In this document: piece after piece, positions 10,999 through 22,608 of the stretch | Numbering within the stretch: position 1 is the stretch's first letter | Layout: every line of letters starts with the position of its first letter | Source: Antedon mediterranea | Lineage: Eukaryota > Echinodermata > Crinoidea > Comatulida > Antedonidae | DNA length: 64,000 nucleotides | Direction of reading: 5' to 3' | Assembly: GCF_964355755.1 (NCBI RefSeq) | Contig: NC_092671.1 | Coordinates: 7,885,001 to 7,949,000, forward strand | The notes under the pieces: model-generated | Seen by the model: only the letters and a program-made list of their open reading frames with translations | Database searches by the model: none | What the model was told of the DNA's origin: nothing | Translations under genes and position numbers: made by a program

Positions 10999-13477
10999 TT
11001 TATAATAAGTCTGACGCCAAAAAAAAGGACATTTTCTGGAATTTAGTTAGAAAACTGATGAATATATTATTCCACTGAGGTCCATGTTTGACCTATTATA
11101 ATGTTGATTAATTTCTTAACTGGAATTAATAAGTTACTACAGCAGGATGAACTCAATAGTGAAATTGTGTTTATAAAGTTGAAATGAATATAATATAACA
11201 CAAAACCAAAGATCTAGGCATTTTTGATTGTATAAACCTATGAGATCGATTGATTTTGATATTTCAATTTGAAACTCTTTGTTTTTTAAGTTGAAAATAT
11301 TTTGCTAGTGGATACGTTTTTACGGTATTGATGACATTGTATTTATCGATTTATCATAAGACTTAAGCATCAATCGGGTGTAATTGAACAAAACCATTGT
11401 AAAAGATTTGATAATTAGTTTATTTAGGATAATATTAACCTTTTATTTCACCATCTCAACTGAAATGTCATTAAGTAAAATTAATTAAGAAATGTTATAA
11501 TGGTAACCATCTATGACCTGGTGGCAAAGTTCATTTATTTAAGTAAATGGCCAATTAACTCAAGGCTTTATAAACACGTGCGATAATTTCATTTTAATAA
11601 TATTGTATTATGTTAGGCGTTGCTACCTACCTAATGATGAGGGCTTCTAAGTTTTCATTGTTGAATAACATGCAAACTAGGAGTATGGGCGTTAAAGTCA
11701 ATTTAGATGGAGACACGTTTCTTCTGTTTAACTCTATCATTTGTGACATCCTTTCCACAAAATGCTCCAATGCGGATTCAAATGGCCCATGACAACCGTA
11801 TGAACGCAACACAATAATTGTAGTCTGTGCGTCAGTCAAGGTTCCAATCCATCACATTTTGATAAAATATAATTTCATTACCGACGACTTTTTGTCACCT
11901 ATAATTAAGAAAAAAATAACTAGATTAAATTTTTCATCTCTCTGTAAGATGTTTTGAGAGAACAAAACATTTCATTCATAATGAAATCTTGTCACCTATA
12001 TAATTTAGACGACATTGATTTTTTTTTACTGGATTGAATTTTAATCATTTATCTGCAAGATGTTCTAAGGAAACAAAGGAATAACTCTGTAATTAAATTT
12101 ACATTTGATTACATCACTGCAAAGGTCTTGGTTGTTATTGATAAAACTAAGTAATACAATCATCACAAAGTATTAACAGTTTCAACGTTATATCCTTTCC
12201 TAAAAAGTAATCATAATCGTTGAAATAAGTATGTTTTATTTGCAGTACCGGTATCGGTTAAATCGCATTCCCATTTATGTTCTCACTGAAGTCAAATTTA
12301 AATCAAAATTGATGTAGCAATTTTAAATTATCATTGTTTTTTTTTATAATGGTTAAACATTGGAAATCACAGTAGGACTATAGATTATAATACTCTAAAT
12401 CCTCCGAGTATATTCAGTTATTGCTTTTCAGCTTCTTAAAGTGTTCTCAAATCTACGTCATTTAAAAAATTTTAGTTTGATTATGATTCGTGCTTATAAA
12501 GTGACACACATTTAAAAGAGCACCTCTTATTAGAGATATCAATGTTAATATACGGTACATTTATTTACAACTGTCCTTAAGTGTAGAATTTTGTATCTAC
12601 CTCACCGTGTATAGAGTTTTTTTTTATTTAATGCTGATGGGAAAAACTACTCTTAACGTATAAAACATAACTGTATTGCTAAAGGTAATACGAGATAATT
12701 AATTTAGAAATGTATTGTTCTATGTTGTAACATACTGTATTAAGTGTAAATAAGTTTAGATAGATGATTTTAAATACTTAGGCCTATCATAACTGAACAG
12801 TCATTGGTCAAACGTGTTCGAAAAAAACTAGAGATAACGTTTGAAACATAATATTCCATCAACGTTCTCTGATTCCTGATTCTGTATTTTTGTAAATGTT
12901 TAATTAATTTAATGTAATTAAGAAAAGTATGTCCATTTGGCTAAGAAACGTTACCTAAGTAAATTCAGAAATCAATAACATTTGTGTTGAAATTTTAAAA
13001 ACAATATGACCAAAGTGAAAATCCAAAGAAAAATGTTTATTTTTAAAGTTTCGATAAACAGTATTAAATAAATAGTTCATGTTGATTTAGACTAATTTGA
13101 TGATATTCTGTTTTTGTTGACATTGACTATGTTAATTACAACGATAGACTAGGCCTATATTAGATTTCTGCAGAAACGGGATTATGTACGTCCGCCACTA
13201 CTATTACGTTTTAAGAGATATTTGTCGTCGCTATCACTTTTCAAGACTCGGCTAAATGCTAATACGTATAGGGGCTATAGAAGTTAAACACAATTATTCA
13301 TTTGAGTTATTGTCAATAATATGACCCTGATCTACATTCTTAATAACGATTTATGCCAAACAATTGATTCACTACATGCGTCTTAATTTCTTAATATATT
13401 ATTCCAAATTGACATCAATAATTGTAAAAACTAGGTCGAAGATAATTATTTAAATGGACTAAATCTATCAATTTACA
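10999..13477. other. 3' flank of the posterior Hox gene
   Basis: AT-rich sequence with no supportable gene. No AATAAA signal is seen close to the stop codon. ATTAAA variants occur near 11,920 and an ATTAAATAAA cluster near 13,070, so the 3' UTR may be one to two kilobases long, but its end cannot be placed. The overlapping frames at 11,610-11,840 on both strands look like chance. Confidence 0.5.
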
Positions 13478-13763
13478 TTTTTTTTATAACAATAATTATT
13501 ACGTAACGTAATTCTATAGACGTAATATTTTAATATACAGTAATGCGAAATTGCAAAATACTGCCCTCTTTATTATTATAAAGTTTGTTTAACAATTCTA
13601 ACGCCACCATCGGATTGATCGGATTTTTTTATAACAATAATTATTACGTAACGTAATTATATAGACGTAATATTTTAATATACAGTAATGCGAAATTGCA
13701 AAATACTGCCCTCTTTATTATTATAAAGTTTGTATAACAAATCTAACGCCACCATCGGATTGA
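13478..13763. repeat. 145-bp tandem duplication, two copies
   Basis: Copy 1 is about 13478-13618 and copy 2 about 13623-13763. Shared landmarks include ATTACGTAACGTAATT, GACGTAATATTTTAATATAC, ATGCGAAATTGCAAAATACT and CGCCACCATCGGATTGA. Only about four differences are visible, so the duplication is recent. Each copy carries a CRE-like TTACGTAA palindrome. Confidence 0.88.
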
Positions 13764-13963
13764 GAGGGCTACATCTTAAAGAGACTAAACTGAACGACTA
13801 AACCTGAATACATTTCAATTGAAATAATTTTCTGAGATATTAAAGCGTATTAAGTATCCCTTGAATACGTTTGTTGGTTTGCGCATCAACAGCGAATAGT
13901 TTAATCATAGATTATGATAAACAAGTTGGATTATGGTTTGCATCGAAGTTGTAATAGTTATGA

Positions 13964-13977
13964 CCTATAGGGGGCGC
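13964..13977 (+). promoter_or_regulatory. CTCF-like motif
   Basis: CCTATAGGGGGCGC differs from the core bilaterian CTCF consensus CCACTAGGGGGCGC at two positions. It sits in AT-rich DNA about 3 kb past the end of the posterior Hox gene. Related GAGGGCGC words recur through the window. Whether CTCF binds here is not known. Confidence 0.35.
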
Positions 13978-14100
13978 CATCTTGAATAAATACAACTTTG
14001 GGCGAATTTCTCCATGGTTCAACTACCGCGTTACGGATACCTGATTAATCATCTATGTGCTAGTGGTTTGATAATTAATGTTGTTGCTATTCAATTAGAA

Positions 14101-14230
14101 CTGTCATTCAATAAGTTAGTTTGTCAATAAATAAATAAATAAATTTAAATTTGTGGTGAACATAGACCTACCAACAAATGAAGACGAAAAGAGGTGAAAG
14201 GTTGACAGATGTCACAGATGACAGGAGGAA
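14101..14230. promoter_or_regulatory. Cluster of TALE (Meis/Pknox) cores
   Basis: TGACAG occurs at 14203-14208 and 14219-14224 with TGTCA between them, and CTGTCA lies at 14101-14106. Three cores plus a half-core in 125 bp is dense for AT-rich DNA. TALE proteins are Hox cofactors, so this is a candidate Hox-responsive element. The call rests on motifs alone. Confidence 0.3.
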
Positions 14231-14485
14231 TCGCATACAATGACGAATAAATTTAAACAAATACTATATGTCAACAATTAAGAAACGACAGGCAGGTAAC
14301 GTATTAACATGAAGTTTTTTTTTAAAGTGCAGCCTGAACCTATATAATAGTGTTTAGATGCGTTATTTTCGTATACCGTACCTATCATACATTACCATAT
14401 AATTTGTTTTTATTATAAATTAAAATTTCCATAAATACAATTTTATTTACAGTTTCTTTGTCCACATATCTGTGGTCTGATGAAC

Positions 14486-14624
14486 ACAATAGAACCTCTA
14501 TTAAGGGGGACACTCAATCAAAATTCCACTTTATTAAAGATGTCTCTTAAATAGGGGCTGGCAGTAGTGTTATATATTTCCTCACGTTTGTTTATGGTTT
14601 GTCTCAAAGGAGAGGTTCTACTGT
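14486..14624. mobile_element. Short MITE with ACARTAGAACCTCT ends
   Basis: The left end ACAATAGAACCTCT (14486-14499) is matched in inverted orientation by AGAGGTTCTACTGT (14611-14624), with one mismatch. The 139-bp body has no coding capacity. A related, more diverged copy lies at about 18867-19012. A TA follows the right end, which would fit a Tc1/mariner-type target, but the left TA is not visible, so the superfamily is uncertain. Confidence 0.6.
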
Positions 14625-14754
14625 ATTAACATTATATTAATATTAAATAATATTAGGAAAAGTGTATTGTGTATCAAGCAAACTCTATTCAATCAGTGTT
14701 ATCAATCAACTAAATTATTTATTATGAATCTAAAAATCTTCAAAATTCTCCTTA

Positions 14755-14960
14755 CAACCGCAAGTTCGTCATTCCGTCTAGAGTGAAATTCCGTCAACAT
14801 CTTGGCTGACAAACGTTAGAACACCACAACAATGCTGTTGTCGAAAACTGTCGTTAACACCCTCACAAAACGCACGCTTGCGGTGACCTAGGGGGTAGCA
14901 CTAATTCTATGCGGTGATAAACTGTGGGCTAGATTTTAGTAAGAAATGTGAACGATTGTA
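14755..14960. promoter_or_regulatory. GC-richer island, candidate conserved element
   Basis: A 200-bp block with many CpG-containing words (CAACCGCAAGTTCGTC, AACGCACGCTTGCGG, GACCTAGGGGGTAGC) in otherwise AT-rich DNA. It has no reading frame and no copy elsewhere in the window. It may be an enhancer or an old insertion; composition alone does not decide. Confidence 0.25.
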
Positions 14961-17733
14961 TCCAATAGAAACATACGCTGCGATTATAATATCTCATAAT
15001 TTCTAATCAAATTATAGTTTATGATCTCTCATTTGGTGGTTTGGTTTGTAGGCCTACCCTGATAACCAGGCCACCTACTACGACCAATGCCGTATTTAAG
15101 CCTAATTGTCATTACCGAGATCTATATAATACAAGTGTTTCTTTAGTGTGTGACACTCACAACTTATTATAACTCTACATAAAAGTTGATTAAAATAGGC
15201 TTTAACTTTCTTAGTTGTACATGGTTACAGTTTCAATAGCAATATTCTTACCATTTATACAGGCAGACGTTACAAACGTTATGAAATTAACAATTATACT
15301 ACGGTAACATCACGAACGAGAATACAACTAGAACGTTATAACCACCTGGCGAAAACAAAGGAATGTTTGGCGTATTTATACGTATAAATAGAAAATCAGT
15401 ATCGCACAGTTTGAAAGCATTGTTGCTATATCTCCGGTATAATCAGCAATATTGGAGTGGCAAACCAAGTAGATAGAATACTTATTACTGTAATTAACCA
15501 TTTTATACTACTATAAAATCCACTTTAAGTATTTCGGTAAAGACTTAACATTTAATGCTAATGCTGTAGTATTTCATTTATTACATCAGCATTATGTTTT
15601 ATACATAAAATATCTATATAATCATTTCTAGCTATTAAACAGTAATTAAACAGCGGTGGTAAGTAAAGCACCTACTGTATATTTATTTTTAAAAATGAGC
15701 TTATATATAATTCTGTTTTTAACATTCAAGCCTCTTTGAATTTTTCGTTTTCGACTCTTTCAGCATGAGATAGTGAAACAACACTGCTTTTTTTGCCTTA
15801 TTCAAGTACAATATCTATTATTTTATCATGAAAGATATAAAAAGAAGTTTGGAAAGCACTTTTTGTAACAAAACTGAAAGTTTTTAATTATCCAATAATG
15901 ATCAGGTGTACATGTAGACCTACTCATAACTTGAAAAAAAAAAGCATATTTACACTTATTTATAATTGAAGACATTGCTACAGTACTTTACTTGTTATTG
16001 CTTATATTCCGTTAACTTAACTGACCTCTTTCAATCGGACAGTTATGTTTATATAATATGTAAACAGATTCAACATGAAAGGAAGCCGACAAGCAGTAAA
16101 ACCTTTCACAAACGCCGTAGATTCCTAGTAAGTCGAATAACACTCGCGGATACTGTATCGACTGCTTATTTACCAGAGGTAAACATAAGACATCATAGTA
16201 GTGTAAAAATAACCGAGTACGTCTAGCCGAGACACTGGTACTTAACAACTTACAATCACAGTAATAAATCCTATTTGGAAAAATTTCAATTTAAAATCAA
16301 TTTAAATAGGCCTAAATAACTTAGTTAAATCATATAGCCACCCATTTAATATACATTATCAAAATTACTCTTAGGCATACAGGATGAAGTGGCAATGCCA
16401 CATCAATGAAATTAGGCCTCTATTATATTTATAAATTTAAATTTCTTGAAATTCCATTCACATACTTAACTTTGATCTGTTTGAGGTATGAATTATCAGA
16501 TCAGATAATGATGGAAAACACATTTGTGTTGGGCGAGGCTAAATAGAGATATGAAATAATATTAATATTGAAAATTATTTTGATAAAATCAGTACAATCA
16601 AATAAAATAAACAAACAAATAAAATAAAACAAGTCAGTTTAATGGTTAACTACGACTAACTAAATAATACTAGTTTAATATTTAGAAAAATACAATCTTT
16701 AAGTTTTGAATAAATGTTACTCGAAAGGTCATTACAAATATATTATAATTGTTCTAGTTCGTTTTAGGATTCTATGTATAGGTCAAATTTAAACAGCGCC
16801 ATCGGAATTTTTTTAACTCGACAAAGTGCCCAACATGAGAATTAAAATGCATAAGTAGGCCTACTAAGAAAATATAGAACAAGCTATAATATTATAAGAG
16901 CACTGTGTTAGAAGTCAATGTTTTGATTCCATTAACCATGATTTTGCAGTGATTTACATACTAATTCTTTCTGAAGTCATGTTTACGTTAGCAATACTAT
17001 AAACGCGTTCTGCCAAAATAATTCCAAATTTCATTTGTATATTTCAAGAAACAAGTTTCATGATTGTTTAATAAACTTCTGATAAAACAAGCATTTACCA
17101 AATTTCAGAGGAAAATATGTGAAATGGTCTATTTGTTGGAATCTTGTTGGATTTGTTAGAGCTTCAATGATTACACTAAAGATGAAAACAAGAACATTAT
17201 TTGTGAGATCATAAGGTTGGTATTTCTGAAATTTACGGTTGTCACACCATGGTCACACCCCTGTCAATCTCCAAATACAGAGTTGAAAGAGGGCGTCCCC
17301 TGGGTATCCATGCATGTGTATCACGTGTGACCGTAAGGAATACTTGGAAGTGTCTTACACATTGTTGTTTACAGTTTTCAATGTCAACAGGAAAAAAAAA
17401 ATGGCGGTTGACAGTGCTTCTGTTAGTCCTATATTGTTGCAAAGAATGCGGCAATAGAGATGGTAGTATAAATTTGGTTGTTGATTTCTGTGTAGACAAA
17501 AAGTCTTTAACACAACAGTGTAGGCCCGTTGACTCACCGGGTGTTTCTTTGAAGTGGTATATAGTATTTATGTGGTAATTATGTGTATATTTAAATTGAC
17601 ATGACGCATGACCGAACAGTTCAAACATGTTTTGGTTATACATCACATTATTTTCTCATAAACCTGTTTGCACAGTTTTCAAATTAGTGAATGCCGCCAT
17701 GCTATATTGAGGGCGCTTTTAACATGTAATGTA
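14961..17733. other. Intergenic DNA, no gene supported
   Basis: AT-rich and mostly featureless. The only notable stretch is 17230-17570, which is less AT-rich and has open frames on both strands (134 codons on the minus strand, 109 on the plus). Neither has a recognisable domain, and they are mutual shadows. A GAGGGCGT word at 17289-17296 and GAGGGCGC at 17709-17716 are CTCF-like. Confidence 0.45.
17709..17716 (+). promoter_or_regulatory. CTCF-like GAGGGCGC word
   Basis: The context TATTGAGGGCGCTTTTA matches the GC core of CTCF-type sites. It lies just left of the hAT-type element. It is one of the plus-oriented words clustered at 14-20 kb. Confidence 0.25.
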
Positions 17734-18552
17734 CAGAGCCATATATATAAAGAGTTACGACATTGGATTATAGTCACGTGATATGCAGATCAAAATGTGT
17801 CAAACTTGTCTGCATTAATGCATGTAAAGTATAGGAGCAACAAAATACTTTCAATTTTTTCTTGTATTAAAAAAAATGTAATTGCACATTTTACGATGAA
17901 ATATCGATGTGCACAGCGTACAGAAGTACTTGCGCCAAAGAATATTGCGCGCGCGTGCGCTAGTACATTATAACGTTCGATTGATTGATTTTGGAACAAA
18001 ACATCCCATAACTACGTCCTATTAATAACAATTATGTAATATTTTCAATTCATAATGCATGCTTTGATGACTAAATAAAATAATAAAGTGTCGTGGATAT
18101 ATTTGTTAATATATTGAATAGGGTATGAAAAATATTAAAATAATAAAGGCAAATTATTACAAATGAAATGATGAACGAGTCTCTGAAAGCTTGTGTCAAA
18201 AACACATAGAGAGCCATATACTGTATAAAAAGAGGGGTGAATTTGTGTGTTTTTTGTATTGGTTTATGCTTTGATGTATCCTGACTTGCATGTAGGCCCT
18301 AGCATTTATTCTTTTGTTATTATAGACACAATATATATATGTTACCAAATTAATACCATTAATAACTTTATTTACTAAAAGAAAAACGGAATCTAAGCGT
18401 TATTTCATTGACAACAAAATCTAAAAATAATGCATGGAACTACAGGAAAACGCTATACAAAAGAGACGCGCGCGCCTTCAGCGTGCGAATTCTTTGACAC
18501 AAAAATGGCTTCTAATTTTCAATGTCGTAACTCTTTATATATATGGCTCTGG
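17734..18552. mobile_element. Non-autonomous hAT-type transposon
   Basis: A perfect 32-bp terminal inverted repeat is seen: 17734-17765, beginning CAGAGCCATATATATAAAG, and 18520-18551, ending TATATGGCTCTG. The sequence immediately before the left end is GTAATGTA (17726-17733), and the same eight bases follow the right end at 18553-18560 after one extra G. An 8-bp target duplication and CAGAG termini are hallmarks of hAT elements. The 0.8 kb interior has no transposase frame. It holds CG-alternating tracts near both ends (17945-17955, 18465-18474) and a degenerate internal copy of the terminus at 18211-18236. Confidence 0.8.
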
Positions 18553-18866
18553 GTAATGTAAAAGTTAAATGTAGGCCTATTATTGGATGTTATTAAAAGT
18601 TATACACTGGCATTATATTCCATGACTCTATAAATAAAGGCCTTATTTGGTACATAATGATACAAATCAATATAGGTACTGTGATTTAAATAACACTTTA
18701 AATTCATGGATTTTCGGATTGGACTACAAAAGTTACCAATCCACATTTATAAGTACGCCACCAACGGTATTTTTAAAGTATATAAATAAAGAGGGCTCAC
18801 TTTCATTTACCTGAGTGGTCATGCAGGTTTTGTTCCAAAACGCATCACTAACAAAACTTGTGTATA

Positions 18867-19012
18867 CAGTGTAGAACCTCTATTAAGTGAAGAACTGGAT
18901 TGTCCGAATTAAAAAAAAAATTATTCCCTATTTGCTTCATATGAAAGTTTACGCTTTAATAGGGTTGGTCCCTGAAAAGGAGCGTCTCAATCAAAAGAAG
19001 AAGTTCTGCTAT
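18867..19012. mobile_element. Diverged MITE related to the one at 14486
   Basis: The left end ACAGTGTAGAACCTCTATT and the right end AGAAGTTCTGCTAT form an imperfect inverted repeat sharing the TAGAACCTCTATTAAG start with the 14486-14624 element. Size is similar (about 146 bp). No coding capacity. It is adjacent to, but distinct from, the hAT-type element. Confidence 0.5.
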
Positions 19013-20218
19013 ATAAAACATTATGAACATACATTTATATTTATATGTTTATATTCTGGTTAATACAAACATTAAACAAGCGTAAAAAATCTTAAATACA
19101 AAACACAATTTAAAAAAATGTATACTAGTAATAATAATAAAAGATAATAAACACAAATGATGTTAACAACTCGGTGAAGTATGTCCATGCTTTACTTGGA
19201 TATTTTGATTTATATAGAAGATACGTTAATGAGTGTGCAGATTGTATGTTACATATGATGAAATCAATTAGCCTAATGCTAAAGATGAACATATTCGGTT
19301 AAGCCTCATCCAATTGTTTAACCTAAGTGGTCTATAGAGGCCAATTGCTGAAGATTAATATGCATGCATGTAAAAAATCGTAAATCAAGTATGTTCTAGC
19401 TCAATTTTCAACCGCAGCAGCAAAGCATTTTTAAAAATGAGTATCTAGAATAGTTTAGTATTATAGATTAAAGAATGAGAGATATTGTTATATATGAAAA
19501 CAATAATAAAGCTGTTTCTATAGAATTTTAGTTTGATTGTTTTAGAAATATTACTATTATTATTGTAAAATTAATACTATATTGTGTTTTATTTATTTGC
19601 TCTTTTAGTTATTTTTATTTATACAAGCTGCAGTGTAAAAATATAAAATTATGCTAGATTTAGATTAAATTTATTTTCAAATGAAAACATGAAATAATAT
19701 TGGCTCTGTGAATAGGATTTTGCAACAATAATACCTTAAATAACCGAAAAACAAAAGTATCTCATTGGAATTTGTTGTTTCAGTTTGCTAATTTGACTAC
19801 AAACTAGAAGTTTTAAAGCATTATTGGTTGTATTTTGATACAAACTACTACGCGCATATTTAATATGCTAATCATTTGGAATTAGGTTACCAAGCAACCA
19901 GTCATAGTTTTAGACATTTTATGAGTAGTTGTAAATAACGACACCGAGTTACAATCTTTGACCTTAACGTAAATGACCTTGACTGAGACCGTGCACTTGG
20001 GCTACAGAGGGCAGGCTTTATTTATTTAGATGTTAACAGTTTTACCGATTAGGCCTACAATTATAACATTATACAGAATTGTCGTAATAGAGGTAGGTTA
20101 AAATTATATCAATATTTATTATATAACTTATTTACGTTAAATTAATTAAAGCGAGCTGGTTATCGCTTTTGTATTAGTATTATTTACTCATTTCGATAAA
20201 TGGATGGATATATTTATA

Positions 20219-20226
20219 GAGGGCGC
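20219..20226 (+). promoter_or_regulatory. CTCF-like GAGGGCGC word
   Basis: The context TTTATAGAGGGCGCTGTG closely resembles the AGAGGGCGCTG core typical of animal CTCF sites. It is plus-oriented. Binding is not shown. Confidence 0.32.
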
Positions 20227-22600
20227 TGTGTATAACATACCTTCATGTCTTGGCTAAAAGCAAGCTATAATTGGTTTTCATGGGCTTAACACATTTGAGT
20301 TTCTGCATACAATCAACCCAATAAATCATTAACACAAAAACATTATTCTCGTACAGTCAACGTAATTTATTTTAGACCTTGTTGTACAAGATAGCGACAT
20401 TGCATAGAGAAAGTTTACAGATTGCTGCAGTATACTATAATAATATATCATCATGCAAATATTATTAATCCTATGTTATAGCCTAAAAATGTAATACTTT
20501 AATGTTAAACATATAATGTTTATTTGTTTAAAAAAATAAAATATAACTTTATCTTGCTTAGAATCTACTATAAAATTAACCGCTCATTGTTTTATATACA
20601 ATAATAATTAGTTTGTTATGCGTCCTTGTATAATATGTTGAAAATAAATTGGTAAATATAATACGATCAGATGTTTCTGGTATCTTAAGATCGGTCCGTG
20701 TAAACAAAGAACAGAGACAGTGTTGTTATTTTTTATATGGTTTATTCCGAGCGATTTTATTTCATACCGAAATTGTTCTGGTTAGAGTATTAAATCAAAT
20801 CCAAAAGGGTGTCTTTATTTATCTTTCTGCGACCATATCCTTCTTCTTCTGAAGGCAGTTTAAGTGGTTATTTCCATAATCGTAGAACCATATACATAGG
20901 TAGATTATGGAGGAAACCTCGATGGGTAAGATATAATACTAATAGGTTTAATTTATGTATTAACAGGTATGCAAATGAGCTAGACATTATCCCTTTGAAT
21001 GTATGATTTATCGGTTGTAGGTATGTTACTCCACAATGCAATTTTCACAAAGGCATCCTACGAAGGAATTTTACATAGAACATTATCATAAACTATTCCA
21101 TGCGGCCATGCCGTTGACGGAACGCCTTTTCAAAATATCCTGATCCATTAATACACTCCTGAAAGAAGAAATAGTATGATTACTAGTGTTTATCATTTAG
21201 AAATAAAAATATCTTTATCAATATAAAATTATCAATTACAGTAAAAAAACTATCAATTATAAAACAATAGTTATATTTAGTTTAATAATGTATTCAGAAT
21301 CGAAACAAAAATATCAAGAAGAAGTGTTGTGATTTAAATAATAATTTGCATAAGAGGTAATGACGTTAACAATAACACTGTACTATACCATACACTAAAC
21401 AAATTTATTATTAATTATTATTATTTTAATAGGCCTAACAGTTTTTTTCTAAACTCTAAATTTAGAATTCGAAAAGAAACAAAAAATGTTTATTCTCCAC
21501 TTGGCACGACACCTTAATGAAGAAAAAAGTCAACAATAACAATGATACATTGCTGATAAAAAACAACTTAAAATGGCAAAGGTTTCTTGATTTGAAATAA
21601 ATCTTTGATCAAAACATGATACAACATTTAAGTACGAAATCGGAACGTAGGCATTCCACGAAAAATGTAAACACATCTTTACTTGTTTTGTTTTGTGTTC
21701 TTCTCTTTACAATGTTTTTCTACTAAATGGAAATTGTCGACATGTTCTCTTTAAAAAAGTAACATTTCACATTAACAATTTATATTATGCATAAAATACT
21801 AAATAAAACAAATCTTCATTAACATAGTAAACTTGAACTATTACCGTTTTGTAACGAAATAAAAAAATCGTCATTACAACAAACATTGTAGGCCTATCAA
21901 TGTTTTATTACGGTACTACATATAGAATAACGTTATTATGCTTTATAATAATATTATTAAACGATATATTTATTTTTCTAGTAAGATATGCTTCCGATTT
22001 GTTTTTAGAGATAAAATTTAGGTAAATTGTAAGTTTCTTCAAAATACAAAAAATTACCGCGTGTTGAGAGAGTTAAGAAGATTGGATCGGATGGAGCAAT
22101 GTTCTTAATCATTAAATGTGACTTCTACTTATCAATGAACAAGGATTTCAGACTCTTACGTCTTCAGAAATATACAAAGAAATCGATTTATTGCCCATTG
22201 TGACGAAAGTGGTTACAAAACACTAATGTGCTAACAAATACACACACAAAAAAGAATGTTATACAAAGCTGTAAAAGATTGTTTGGTTTTACAGTATTTT
22301 AATTAAATCAATGTTCCTTTCTTCCATTTTTTGGAACAACAATCGCTTTTTTGAATATACAAATTTACTAAACTTTCAAATGCATGTATAACTGACAAAC
22401 AGTTTCCCAATGTACTTTAAATGTATATTTACCCAAAATCTGGAAAATGTTATATATAAATTATGACGAAAAACCCTCGAAATAAATGTTATGTATTTGT
22501 CACCAGCCCCCCAATAAAAAGCTTCTGATTTATATCCATTATATTCCTGTAAAATAAAATATGATTATTGTGTGAACTGGGGTCAAATTTTATTTTGAAG

Positions 22601-22608
22601 GCGCCCTC
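22601..22608 (-). promoter_or_regulatory. CTCF-like word, minus orientation
   Basis: GCGCCCTC on the plus strand, reading GAAATGAGGGCGCCTTC on the minus strand. It faces the plus-oriented words at 13.97-20.2 kb. Confidence 0.25.

Noticed and set aside
17242-17646. 134-codon minus-strand frame
   Set aside because: It mirrors a 109-codon plus-strand frame, has no recognised domain and lacks clear splice sites. The composition of the region is listed as a finding instead.
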